NCBI RefSeq assembly: GCF_021462225.1
Contig: NC_061813.1
Coordinates: forward strand, 19,492,442-19,556,441
Direction: 5' to 3'
Source of the DNA: Girardinichthys multiradiatus
Lineage: Eukaryota > Chordata > Actinopteri > Cyprinodontiformes > Goodeidae
Length of the DNA: 64,000 bases
This document shows positions 24,621 through 38,032 of the stretch, in pieces. The position numbers and the translations under genes are program-made. Each line of letters opens with the position of its first letter. Within the stretch, counting starts at the first letter, position 1. The notes under the pieces were generated by a model. It did no database searches and was not told where the DNA came from. It was given only the letters and a program-made list of their open reading frames with translations.

Positions 24621-26121
24621 TAGGTTGGACTACAGCCTGGCACACATTGTGCAGCATCAAAGATCGTACAGCACTTGAATATATCACACTCCCATCTTGA
24701 ACTTATTATATCTCTTGACATGCTGCATGATGATAAAAGATAAAAGATTTCATCACTTGTTGCTGCAACAAAATTAGAGGTGACAGATCTGACAGACATA
24801 TCAGTTGACCAATAAATTGACAACAAGCTGAGGATATTAATGTGTTTGATCTGAGAGGTGAACCCTGTAAATAGGGAGAAACTGAGGATAGGAAGGAGAA
24901 AGTGGTAGACGCATTGCATGGCAGGGCACAATGTTTCTACAAAATTTCTAAACTGCTTGATATTTCTTATGTTGTCATGACCAGAGGTTTTCTTTTACAG
25001 TGAAAGTTTTTTGCTAAGACAGACACAAATCAATGTGATGTGAGCTTGCTTTCTGCTCCTTGTCAGCTTAATTATGTAATAACTCTTGTGGAGCTATGCT
25101 CTTTCTAGGAAGACCAGAAAGCAGGGCACGACAGTAATCAAGTTGGCATGTTGTGAAAGCATGTCTTAGTGCATTGGACAGAGAGAGCAACAGCCGAATT
25201 CTGGTTATGTTAATGTGATGTAAAAACTGAATTTTTTAGCCTCTTCCTACCCATCCCCCACAAACTGGGGAGGGGGAGTACTTTTTTTATTTTCTATTTT
25301 CTTTTATTTTCATTGCTCTTCCTTCCCTTAGGTAAACATAGACATGCATGGTTTCCTCTAAAACGTCAGACTCTTGGCTAAAAGCTGATATGAACCACCT
25401 CTACAAACACCAAACACAGTTGAAACTACAAGCAGTTGAATCAGAAAGTAATCAAACTCCACAGAATGCCGTCACCGCAAAACTTGGTCTTAGCTGCCCT
25501 CCCGGCAGCTTGTACACACACAAACAGCATCTGCAGACAGCACAGACCTCACAGATTCTGAAAATTCAGAATCCAAATACCTATTTTTCATTCTTGATCC
25601 AAATGGTTTATATCTAGTGACTGTAGTTAAAATACTGTCACCCTTGTTTTTAACCATGGTTAGTTGAACAAACTGATTATTTTCCTTATTTTCTATCCTA
25701 ATTTCTTTGTCTAGAGGTACTTCTGTCGACTCAGGTGCTGCCATTTTGAACTACAGCAACGAGCTCAAAGAGTTTTTTGGCCCTTTGGAGATAACTCAGC
25801 AGGAGAAGTTCTTGTCTTCCAAACAAGCAGCTACTTCTCTAAATGTCTGGAAAGAAATGGGAAAATTGTAGACAAAAACATCAATAATCCAGTAGTCAAA
25901 AAAATTTTATAAATAAATGAGGAGAAAAGAATAAAAGAAAAGGCAGACTGTGCACATGAGAAGACCCAATAAAAAAGACATGCCGAGCTAACAGAGGGCA
26001 ACCTTTAAAAAAAACAACTTCTCGTTAAGTTCCTGAGTAGTCAACATGAATCAATTTTTTTTTTCTCTGTACTACTACAGCCTTGCTTTGCGAAGATCAA
26101 CACCAACCTTGCATCAATATG

Positions 26122-26156
26122 TTGTCAAGGAGGTTGTTACACAACCTCCTTGACAA
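26122..26156. repeat. Perfect short hairpin, 16-bp stem
   Basis: TTGTCAAGGAGGTTGT at 26122-26137 is followed after 3 nt by its exact complement ACAACCTCCTTGACAA at 26141-26156. No surrounding mobile element is recognised. Confidence 0.92.
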
Positions 26157-26548
26157 GACACTATTTCCTGACAGACACTGAAGAGAAATGCTAGTTAGAG
26201 AAGCAACAATATCAATTATTTGCATAACGGTAGGAGAAAATGAAAAAATGTTTATTCTTCTATATACATCAATTCCTCTTTCAACCCATCAGCAGACATT
26301 TGTTTCTCATTACTCGATTGCAAAAAAATTGGAACACTAACTAAATGTCGAAGCTCTCTCTTTATCTTTTGATTTCAGCAACAGTGCTGTTTTGAGCCAT
26401 TATTACAAAATGTTTATATGGTCCAGAGGCAGCATATCTCAACAGGACTTAATGGAAGACTTTTAATGTTCCATTTAACATATAAAATATGTTGCGGTGT
26501 ACTGGAAGCTCGTTGTAGGCTTTCAGTGGGATTTATTTTTTTAAATAA

Positions 26549-27632
<1,084 letters not shown>

Positions 27633-27748
27633 AAGACAAAGTGTGGACAACTGTTATGAACAACCTGCCACCCAGAATATCCATCACTGGCTCGAGCAGA
27701 GACAGGCGGACTATCCTACAAGTCAACTACAGTACCTCTATGGATCAG
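27633..27748 (+). CDS. cntnap5: CNTNAP5-like exon: fibrinogen-like domain, second part
   Basis: The acceptor is TGTGTAG (to 27632) and the donor GTAACA (27749). Two bases complete Glu, then 38 codons end exactly on a codon boundary. The translation begins EDKVWTTV and ends VNYSTSMDQ. These ends match the CNTNAP4/5 pattern of fibrinogen-like domains (EDKVWT..., then ...SMDQ before the conserved cysteine helix). The middle (PPRISITGSSRDRRTILQ) is in the part that varies most between paralogues. The acceptor region is weak in pyrimidines, which may make inclusion dependent on enhancers; that is inference. Confidence 0.94.
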
Positions 27749-30700
27749 GTAACACATACAGACTGTAGTCCCATAAAGTATTGGGTTGCCAATAGAATGC
27801 AGCTATGGAATATTATAATACCAAGCACTCTATTGAATGATCATTGATTATTTGAGTAATAAGATATCTGTGCACCATGAGAGGCGTTTCCAACCTTTTT
27901 TCTATTGAGGCCCTGACTTAAATCTACAATAAACACTATGTGGCACCCTTTAAAACATCAGAACTCACAGTTCAGTGATGCATTATTCATTTACAGTATG
28001 AGAAACCCTTTCTTAAACATTTACTTTCTATAAAAACAAACCGTCACCTTGGTCATGAAAACCTTTGTCCAGAGATGAGTTGTCAGGATGTCTGCAGTAT
28101 TAAGTTAAAGGTTTTTGTTTATTCTCAGGAGGGTTTGTTGTGTTAAATCAGTATGTTCAGTTCTCTTGTTTAAAATGGTTCCAAACCTATGGCATTCTGC
28201 GTCCTTTTCTTAGATTTTCCTATTACCTCACATAAAGCGTCATTTGAACAGCATGTGGTTATGTCAATTAGAGAAAGCACAAAATTAAACATTTTGCCCA
28301 AGGATTTTTTTGTAATCAAGTAATTTGAGTCACTCAAGGAATAATTTTAAGTCCTTGTTGCCATATGCAATTTCTGCAAAGTTATAGATTTACAGATGTA
28401 TAGATTTAATCATATAATGAAATGTAAATTACCAACAAAAATTTATGGCATCTTACATGATTAAATGTAAAGATTTTTAAAAACGACATGCACCCTTAGA
28501 CCTTTGTTTAATAACATTTTACTCAATGTTAGGAATTCTTCTGAGCTTTTTCTGAATAAATGCTTTTCTTTCTCACTGGTAAAATACTTTCTAGAATTGG
28601 ATTCTTACTTAAAACCTGAAGAAGACATCCCAATGGACAAAGACAGCAACCACCTTTGAAATTATGAAAGCTTTGTACACAAAGGAATAAAGGCACATAT
28701 GTAAATAAAGGGTTTGTCTATATGTTTCCTATCTATTGTTTAAATTAAACCTGAGCCCAAACAAATTATATCTCTTTTTTTCTGAAAAATATGCAGTTTA
28801 ATCAAGCTTTATTCCATCAATACGAGAATGGTGCTGCTTTTCAGTCAGCCATTTAGAATTATGAACCTGAAAGAATGGGACAAAGTAAGAACACACTAGG
28901 GAACAATAGCAGGAAGGTAGTGCAGGATATAAAAAAACAATACTGACTTTATCCATTTCTATATCCTTTCTCATGTGAAAATATATTGCTCTAAAATCTA
29001 GAATTAAGTTGTTGTTTTGGTTGTTTTTTTTGTCTGGAAAACAAAAATATGTACAGTACATCCCCGCCTCTTCTTGGCAGTGATGATAATAGTTACATGC
29101 CCAAAAGATGCTTGGGGTTCTAACTCTTAGTATAATTTACAAAAGTCTGCATCATACTAATCACATGGATTTATCTTAAAACTTGATGCCTCTCTCTGCA
29201 ACAAAGCTTCTCTGTGTATCTGTCCTGCATTTTTATTAGCATAGATATTGAAAATATACGTAGTGTTGAGTAAATAACACTCGAGCATTACCTTCATAAC
29301 TATCTAATACCGTAACATACTTAATTCAATGTCCAACTAAACCAGGCTGCCACATATTTGTTTTTGGCATATCAGGAAATTTAGTCACATAAGCTTATCA
29401 ACTTAAAGAATCAATGTATCCTGCACCTACTATATAATCCATTTAAATACTACCCAAAGCAATGATCTGATGATGAGCTTACTCGATCTCATTCTACGCT
29501 GTGCAGGTGTTGTGTCTTACTTTGGCATGTTGGGACCTTGGGGCGGCTGACATTGCACTGGTCGTGGATTATCTTCTGATTAATTCAGCTAATAATTATT
29601 TAACCACTTGGTCATACATACCAGATGGGCTGTGTATAGAGCATCAAAGATTCAGCCCAAGATGGTCAGGCACTAATTAAGTTTGAAAAAAGTTTACTAA
29701 AAAGAGAGTGATGTAATTTCATTACAGGACTTAATATTTACCAAAATATGCTTTATTTAGGCTGCACGGTGGCGCAGTTGGTAGCACTGTTGCCTTGCAG
29801 CAAGAAGGTCCTGGGTTCGATTCCTGGCCGGGGTTCTTTCTGCATGGAGTTTGCATGTTCTCCCCGTGCATGCGTGGGTTCTCACCGGGTACTCCGGCTT
29901 CCTCCCACAGTCCAAAGACATGCCTGTTAGGTTAATTGGTAACTCTAAATTGCCCTTAGGTGTATGAATGAGTGTGTGCATGGTTGTTTGTGTGTTGCCC
30001 TGCGACGGACTGGCGACCTGTCCAGGGTGTACCCTGCCTCTCGCCCATAGACTGCTGGAGATAGGCACCAGCTTCCCCGTGACCCACTATGGAATAAGCG
30101 GAAGAAAATGACTGACTGCTTTATTTATTCACATTTAGATTCACATGAAATGGGATTTTTAGATATGGCAGCAGATCTGTTTAAATAACAGTATGTCTGC
30201 AACTTTAAAAAAGACTATTACCATATGAACATATTTGCTACAAATGTGAAATTTATCCTAAAATCCCACATAAACAGCCTCATCATTTATTATGCTTTTT
30301 ACAGAAATGTAACACAAGCTAAATCAGCTGGATAACCCTGTGATAAACTAACATAATGAGTATTTAACCTCATCCCTGTATGACATGTCTGCTGGGGTTC
30401 TTCTAAATACAGCTCAGGTTGCCTGAATCTGCTCTCTTGCATTTAGGAGTCGATACCTTAATCTTTCTGCTGAGTGGTTATAGATTGCAGCTGTCACTCT
30501 TGGTCAAAAAGCCAACTGTGGGTGAACTTCACATGTTTCAGTGCCCCATGAGGAGTAACTATTTTTTACCACGAGTAATATTTAAAAAACAACCAAGAGA
30601 TGACACTGTTTGAGTAGAAAGCACTTTCTTTTATCATTTTTATTACTGGCTTCTTTAATTTTCAAGCATTTAATTGTAAAAGGGACTCAGGAGTCAAATT

Positions 30701-30806
30701 AAACTCCTTTTTTTAGAATTTGTGTTTCATTTTGTTGTTAACTGAAATTGACGTGTCTGGTTGAAAAAGATGAAGTGAAAATATACATCCCTGCCTGTGT
30801 TTCTAG
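27749..30806 (+). other. Intron, 3.1 kb, with one full SINE
   Basis: The donor is GTAACA and the acceptor TTCTAG. The only recognisable element is the SINE at 29760-30116 with its target duplications. I see nothing in 27749-29748 or 30128-30806. Confidence 0.85.
29760..30116 (+). mobile_element. Full-length tRNA-headed fish SINE
   Basis: The 357-bp element begins with a tRNA-like promoter: TGGCGCAGTTGGTAGCACTG as A-box region and GGTTCGATTCC as B-box. It continues with the fish-wide body (GTTTGCATGTTCTCCCC, TAGGTTAATTGGTAACTC, CTGGCGACCTGTCCAGGG) and ends with GGAATAAGCGGAAGAAAATG. It is flanked by the 11-bp duplication TGCTTTATTTA (29749-29759 and 30117-30127), the mark of LINE-driven integration. 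The intact promoter boxes and exact duplication suggest a young insertion. Confidence 0.9.
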
Positions 30807-30891
30807 GTGACAGCCATCACCACCAGTGCAGAACACTGCGAGCAGCAAATCATCTACGGCTGTCGCATGTCCCGACTACTCAACACTCCAG
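30807..30891 (+). CDS. cntnap5: CNTNAP5-like exon: fibrinogen-like domain, third part
   Basis: The acceptor is TTCTAG (30801-30806) and the donor GTAAGG (30892). The exon starts in phase 0 and encodes [15 protein letters not shown], then [10 protein letters not shown], ending with one base of the next codon. SAEHCEQ...C.MSRLLNTP is a strongly conserved block of the contactin-associated protein fibrinogen-like domain and carries two of its cysteines. In the protein the next residues should be a G/D followed by a W-rich stretch (WWVG...YWGG). I searched the remaining 33 kb for that motif and did not see it, so the following exon lies outside the window. Confidence 0.95.
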
Positions 30892-33594
30892 GTAAGGGAT
30901 GAAGATGGCATCGTCATTCACTACAGACTCCAGAACAAGTTGGCAAGATTGCACGCTTAGAGAACGAATATTTTTTTATCACCTATAGAATGTGATTAAG
31001 GATTAATTGTACATATATTTCCCATGTTCGTGTTTGAACCATCGTTTTGGAACTACTTTCACAACTGAAACAGCTCAGATGAGTCTAGAATACGTCTTCA
31101 AACTGGATTAATTTGGCATTCTTTTATTTGCATAATGTTTTAGTGGATTCACTTTGCCTCTGATGTGCTTGATCCAGGCCTAGTAGCGTTTTCATGTTAG
31201 TTTCCTTTGCATTTGTTAAGCTGGTGTGTTCAATTGCTCCTTCCTATGAGGTTTGGTTTTTGTGTGCAGCAGGTAGGAAGGTTTTGACAAGCACCAATGA
31301 ATGTACAATCTGTGTTTGTGCACTCTCGTTTTTCACTGATAATAACAAGCTTGTAGTCATTTTCAGATCTGCTTCCTGTTGGTTAAAACATTTAGCATTC
31401 TATGCAAATTTACATACACACACACTAGGGTGCTTAGAGCATGACCACACTGACCCACTTTTGAGACCAGCTTCATAAAGCAAAAACACTTCTAGCAAAT
31501 AAAGAGAGCAAAAGCAGAGAAAGTGGGTGCGAGGGATGAAAGGGACTATGGTGGATGTGTCAGTCTAATGTGTGCAAAGTGGCTTTTTTACTATGTTTGT
31601 GAGGTCAGAACCTCTGGGAGGCCAGAAGAAGTGGGGTCTTTCAGCTTTTTGAAAGTAAAAACGACCACAGATTTAAGTGGTTATTAAAACATTTAGGGTA
31701 AGAATGAGATTGATCTTTTAATGGTCAAATGTTAAAAAAGAGGGTAGGGGCTGTGTTGTTATAGTAGAGTCCTTACAAACATAGTAATTGCTTTTTGTGC
31801 TAATGCATACGATTGTGTCCGTGGTCCTTGATTGACTGAAAGAAATAAAGAAAAAGTGGTTAGTAATACGTGGGTCTTAGTGCAGTAGACCAAGACTTTG
31901 CAATTAGCTTCCACAGCAATGAAAGATGGTCCATTCAACTACTCACATAGAATGTGCATACAAACACACACCGACACACTACAAAGTCCACACCCCTAAT
32001 ATTCCTTTTTTCTTTCTACACCTAAAATACCAACATAAGGACATACTCACGCCACCACAGATGCGCATACAGCCAGGCAGACATTCATTGTTAGTTTACT
32101 CCTAATTCACTACATTGAAAGTTAGGGAAATCCAATTACTAGTCTAGAATGACGGAAAAAGTAGGAGCAATAAGAATCATTTACCCAAAAATATGCTTCA
32201 TAAATTACCTGTCAGCTTTCATCAAATTACACTGTCAACAGCGTTTCCACTGTGAGCCACAAGCACGCATGGACAATAGGCAGATACACTGGCTTCTCCA
32301 CCGCTTCCAGTTTCTTTCCATCCAGATCTCGTCTATTAGCCCAGGAATGGCATTTTGAAGCTAAATGAGCCATTAAACAAGAATTATACTGTGCCACCAG
32401 CAGCACACCTAATTTAAAATCTCTGACAGTAATTTTTCTAAATGTCTGACCCCTTTCTCACCTCTGTCACCTATTCTGTCATTTTAGCATTATTTTATCC
32501 CCTGGCTCACGTAAACACATTCGCCGTCCGCAGGCACATTCTGTTCAGTATTCACTGATTCACAGGATGGGAACTCGAAACTACCAGAGTGATCTGTGCT
32601 GACGTGTGCACAGACACACATAAAAAAGACGCGACTTGGACACAGTAATATTTCATTTTTCGTTCCATCCTCCTTGTTCCTTCTTCCATCTCATCTCTTC
32701 CCCTCTCCGCTGCTTCATTTATTCTACAGAATCCACATTTATCAATTTCCCTCCATCTTTTCTCTCTTTTTGCTTCCAACTTATCTTTTATACCTTCTCT
32801 TTGTACTTTTTCATATCCCATTACCCACCTCAAGTCGCCTTCCTCCCTTTCTTCAACTTCAATTTTACTTCTTGTGTTTTGTTTAAATTATAAACTTTCT
32901 ATCCCATCACCTTGTTTTTGTCTTCTTAACTCAATTTGAACACTGTTTCTACCATTACTATTATTATAATGCTGTGATTATTGATATGAATATATTTTTT
33001 AATATTAATACTTTAATATTTTATTAAATAATATTTTGGTCTGTTAAGGGTTGTCCTGTGAATACCAGCCCAATAAGGCGATGGTATTAGGGCAAAATTG
33101 AAAGGGATGAGCCAAGCTCTGACATTATTGAACAGTAAAACTCTGTACACACACAGAATTAATTCACGCGATTTCTTAAAATACAAGAATTTAGTAACAA
33201 AAATAAGTCAACTCAAGTCAAACATATTTCAATCAACAAACTCTTTACTATGCTAAAACAACCAAATTAAACTACCAAGCAAAATGAAAGAATATGGAAG
33301 ACTAATGAGTTATGTACAATATAAACAAGTGAATCAAAGGTGGTTGAAAACCATGACTGGAAGAGTGATGCAACATTACCTTGGAATGTTACTTATGTTT
33401 GAGAACCAAGGATTATCTTGAAGAATCTGGAAATGAAGTTAAGTTAGTCTTGGAACTAACTTAGGCAATAATCAGCAAACCTTTAGACAACCATTCACAA
33501 TGAAAGATCAGATAAAACATTATTTTAATAAAATCATATTTTAAAGAATGATTTGCTTAATAATTTCAACCTTCTGCATGGCCAATTATCAACA

Positions 33595-33790
33595 GTGTTT
33601 AATTAGCTGCCTTTATTTTCTACAATAATATTAAAATAAGTATTATTAAGGAAATAGTAACATAATATTTAAGTAAATATTATTTTGAATAAGAACCAAA
33701 CCTTTCTGGATGAATGGGTCTTAATGGTGTTTAATTAGCTGCCTTTATTTATTTAAATAATATTTAAATAAATATTATTAAGAATGAAAC
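33595..33790. repeat. Diverged AT-rich tandem duplication, 132-bp period
   Basis: GTGTTTAATTAGCTGCCTTT occurs at 33595 and again at 33727, each followed by AATAATATT...AATATTATTAAG-type sequence and an AACC-TTT-TGGAT block. The two units differ by indels in the AT-rich part. Confidence 0.7.
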
Positions 33791-34237
33791 CTTTTGGATA
33801 AATAATCTTCACCAGACTCATAAAGTGGGCGAGCACATGTTCTTAGCTGTTAGCGGCTGGCTAACCTCTAAACTAACCTTCTCTGCCCAAACATTACCTC
33901 TTAAGTGAAACGTGCTGAGGAGAAGTTGTCCGGGGTGATGAAGTTGAGGAAAGCATCCACCGTGAACAAAGCTTGCAGCTAACCTTCGTAGCTGTGGGGT
34001 GAGCTAGTTCTGCCGGCCCAGGCCGAACTGCACGCAGAGCAGTGTGCTGTGTTCCAGTACCTTTGTCCTTCCTTCAGACCAGGAAAACCGCTCCACTCGG
34101 TGTTGTAGAGACAGGGTCTCTGCTGGGAACTCTCTGGAACACAGTTTGCTTCTGTAGGCCTCATTAAGAAAAACCTTAATTACCCCGTTTATGAATGAAT
34201 ACCGGATACACAAACAGCAATTCATTCCTACTTAACT

Positions 34238-34378
34238 TGGTGGTGGCCAAGTTAAGAGAAATGAGGTAAAGGTCGCCTGGGTCGGGAGTCAAACCCACGA
34301 CAGGCTATATCAAGGACTGAAGCCTCTGAATATGGGCCAAGCATGTTGCCCCTGCTCCACCGCCGCGCCCAAGTGGCC
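34238..34378 (-). mobile_element. tRNA-like SINE head
   Basis: On the minus strand the segment reads GGGCGCGGCGGTGGAGCAGG (A-box region), then GTGGGTTTGACTCCCGACCC (B-box), then GGCGACCTTTACCTCATTTC. That order is typical of a common fish SINE-like repeat. The 3' body is missing. It abuts a 10-bp inverted repeat (CTTAACTTGG and CCAAGTTAAG). Confidence 0.65.
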
Positions 34379-37300
34379 CCTTTCTTACTTTTTTACTTAT
34401 GAAGATCAACACACATTTGTCTTGCTTGAAAGGCCCTTCTTGTCCTATTTGTTTTGAAGCATGTCTGAGAGAAACCAACTTCCGTGTCTCATATAGTATA
34501 TATGTATACCTCAGGGAAACAGGAAATCATGGATTAGTGTTGAAAAGTTTCTAGACACACATTTTGTAAAATATTTTTTTTGCCATTACTGGGTATATTT
34601 AGATGAAAATGCTTGCTCTGCCTGTTGTCCTCTGAAGACTAACCAGGTCATTTTATGCAACCTTGACTATATGCAAACTAAAACAGAGTTCCACTAAAGT
34701 CTAGAAATGAAATGCAGATTAACGTACAAGATCAAAAAATGAGAAATGGGCAAACACTCAGACACAGACACATGCAGATCCGATTTTGATTTTGAGAGTC
34801 GTGCACACAAATGCACACACAGCCTTATAAAAGTTTTAACTTGTCAGAGTGCGTGCTGTTTCTTTATTTCTCAGCCTTTCCCTAAGGCGAATGATAGAAA
34901 CATTTAAAGCATACAGGCTAATAGGGAAAAAGTATTTCCATCAAGTAAAGGAGCTTATTTATTCAGTGAACTGTAGTTCACTGACTGAAAAAGTATGCAG
35001 CTCACATTCAGCACTAATTTGCTGGCATTTTCCACTTGTACAACAAAGCGCATCGCTCATCAAGTTGACAGCAAAAGAATGGCATTCTTATAAAAAGGGC
35101 TATTATTTTATTACATTATATACTGTAATTGTGAAACATTTGTGTGTTTAATGGCTGTGAATCCATTAGTGACCAGCAAAGAAAGACGTATATGATACGA
35201 CAGATAGATAGAATTAGAGGAGAATTTTACAACGTATAAAATAAAGTTATGAGGACTTGTTACTCTTGTTTTGTCTTCATACTAGTCGCATTCTGTGCAA
35301 AACAGCTCCTCTGTAGCAAGCAACAGACTCAAGATTCTAATATTGTGATTTGCTTAATAAGTCCATTCTTTTACAACATTAACTGTAACTATGTTTTATT
35401 CAAGGAACAGATTTTGTCTTCAATTTAATATTTTCATACTTTTCAATGAATTAAACATACACCTTCTAACCCATGTCTCAACTAGAGGGTTTGAAAACAA
35501 TTTGACCTGGGCAAGTCACAGCTCATGAATTCTGATGTGAAGTCTTCCCTGAACCAACTATGCACAGAATAGGGAAGGTTGAAAATTGGCCCTGGGTGTA
35601 TATGATACAAACAAGGCAAGCACAGGAGGAGATGAAAAAGAAACAAGGGTGACAAGAGATGAGAGATGAGTGTGGTTCAGGATAATGAGGCTGTGTGTAT
35701 GCGTGGCTTTGTTCCTGTCAATTCCTTTGGTACCTCTGGTCTCAATTATTGCCTCACAAGTAATAGTCAAGTCAACCATTGCCGTATTCTGCACACATAT
35801 GCATTCAAATACTCACATGTCTTGCATTCAACCCTAATGACTTCACTTCGTCAGCACTGGTTAACCATCTGTTTATGTTTTTTCTCTCATCTGTGGTTTC
35901 TGATGTTCATCGTTAACCTTTGCAAATGCAGCAGTGGTATGCAATAGCTTTTCTCTCCTTTTCCTCTGGCTTTTAGTCTTGAGTTCTTGTTTCTGCAAAT
36001 GTAACAAGTCCCGATAACAGTGCACTGCTGTGAATTGCGAACAAAGCTAGCATGTATTCAGCTGAGTAACAAACTTTTTGTCAGTCATTATGCTGGAAAA
36101 TTAGCATTCTCCAACCACTGTATTGCTCAGTGAATGCTGCTGACTCTCCTCTGGTGTGGCCTACAAGTTAGCACAGTTACTGAAATTATTTGTAAGACAG
36201 TTTTATTGCTATGGAAAAGTATTAAAATATTCAACAGTGGCCATGTATTTTTACTGCATTTTTTTAGATTATCTCACTGTTAACATCTTTTTAGATTTTA
36301 GATTTTATGCTATCCATTTTTATTAGTATATTGTGCCCCTTGCAGAGCTATGTCTTTCATTACTCAACTAATGTTCTGGTTACAGTGTCATTAATTTTAG
36401 AAAGAACCCAGAGCCAGAAGCGAGAAGGGGCTGAAAGGAAACATAAACTAATATACTGAAAGACAAGAGAGAAGAAAGCTATTACTCAGATCCTCAGGCA
36501 TCTCTCATGCTATCCACTCCTCCCATCTTGCCTGCTCTTTTCCTTTTCTTACTCCGTATAGAGAAGCTTCTAATTAACATTAAATTATTGTCTCACACTT
36601 GCTCTACTTTACATGTAGTGATGAGAATGAGCCCTTCTTCAAGATTGCTGGAGCTTTTGGGCCAGCACTTTTTTTCATTATGTACTGTTTATCTGAAGTA
36701 GTTGACAGTTGTAAAAAGATACAAAGTCAGATGTGTACATTGTTTTTTGTACTTAGCACAGCAAATCAGTAGTGCCTTGCAAAAATATTATTATTAATAT
36801 TGTTAGGTAGTCATTTTTATCCCCTTTGTGTAGAACGGTGCTTGTTAGTTAGGTGAAGGTTTTGGACCAGAATAATGGTATATCAGAATTATTTGGCTTC
36901 AATAAATCTTCATATATATAATTAAGAGAATCGTTTGTGTTTATTTCATGCAAGAGTGATTTATCTGTCAAAACAAGGTCGAAGTTCCTCCACCTTCGGT
37001 GCAGCGGTTGAATAAACAATGACAATTAGTGGTTTTGGGTAATAATTTATCAATTATTAGTGATGAATAACTAATTGTAATTATTAAGAACTTTGAGCCC
37101 ATAACCACAATACCAGAGGGCATCTCTGATTTCTATTTGTAAGTAATGATTTTTGTTTAAGAAATTATTTTCCTGAATTGTGATTTTTTTTAAATTATGA
37201 CTTTTGATAAATATTAATTAATCAATAATCATAATCCTTACAGTACAATTTATCATGAAGGTTCTAAAAGTTTGAACATCTCAGAAAGAAGTGTGTGATT

Positions 37301-37854
37301 CATCATTTAAAAATGTAAATGTACCAGCACAGCACCAAAATTTCTGTCTTCCGTGTCCTAAACCGACAAGCTAGGCAAGGAAAGCAATAATCAGAGAAGC
37401 AACCAAGAGACCAATGGAAACTCTGCATGCGCTGTAGAAATCCACAATTCCACAGGGAGAATCTGTTGACAGGGCAGGTAATGGTCACGCAATGTGCAAA
37501 GCTGGCTTTATTGAGTAGTGGCAAGAAGAAAGCCCATTTTTAAGAGAAAGCCATCGGAAGTCCTGTTTGTTTTTATCTAAAGCCATGTAGAGGGGCACAG
37601 CAAACGTGGAAATACATTGTTTGCTCAGATCGGACAAACATTTTGGAAAACATACAAATCAACATGTGTGGTAAAAAGCTACACAACACATTGTGTGTAA
37701 CACAGTGTAACATAGTGGTAGCAGTATGTCATGCTCTTGGGATGCTTTTTTAGCAGGGAAAGGGAAGCTTGGTCAAAGTTGAAGAAAAGACAGATAGAAC
37801 TAAATACTGAAAGCAAGTATTAAAGTATTGTGTATTGTGCTATTGAGTTGGCAG

Positions 37855-38032
37855 GCTGAAAACAAATGCTTTTCAGATTTCTATTTGTAAAATAAATTTT
37901 GTTAAGTTTAAGTTTTGTAAAGTTTCCTTTACCCTTCCTATCACAATTATGTGCTAGTTTGTGTGGATTTATCACATAAAATACCAACAAAATACTTTGA
38001 AATATGTGGTTGTGAGAAGAACAAATGTGGGA
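37855..38032 (+). mobile_element. Tc1-like right-end fragment
   Basis: CAGATTTCTATTTGTAAAAT, then CACAATTATGTGCTAGTTTGTG and TATCACATAAAATACCAACA, follow the right inverted repeat of a common fish Tc1 element in order. A possible left terminus (GTGCCTTGCAAAAATATT) lies at 36773, about 1.26 kb upstream, which is the right distance for a whole element, but the interior is unrecognisable. Confidence 0.55.

Larger units (their letters stand above)
22300..25225 (-). repeat. Degraded dispersed repeat split by a Tc1 copy
   Basis: The flanks of the Tc1 element at 23011-24620 (22300-23008 and 24623-25225) read like one continuous, heavily mutated fish interspersed repeat. They carry phrases such as CACAAAGTGCTTCACAT (about 22334), GAAGACCTGGTGAGTCTGAAGGG (22959, just before the insertion) and TACAGCCTGGCACACATTGTG (after it). 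I remember similar phrases from unclassified fish repeats but cannot name the class. Confidence 0.45.

Noticed and set aside
32552..32893. Three overlapping ORFs on both strands
   Set aside because: The stretch is pyrimidine-rich, which removes stop codons by composition.
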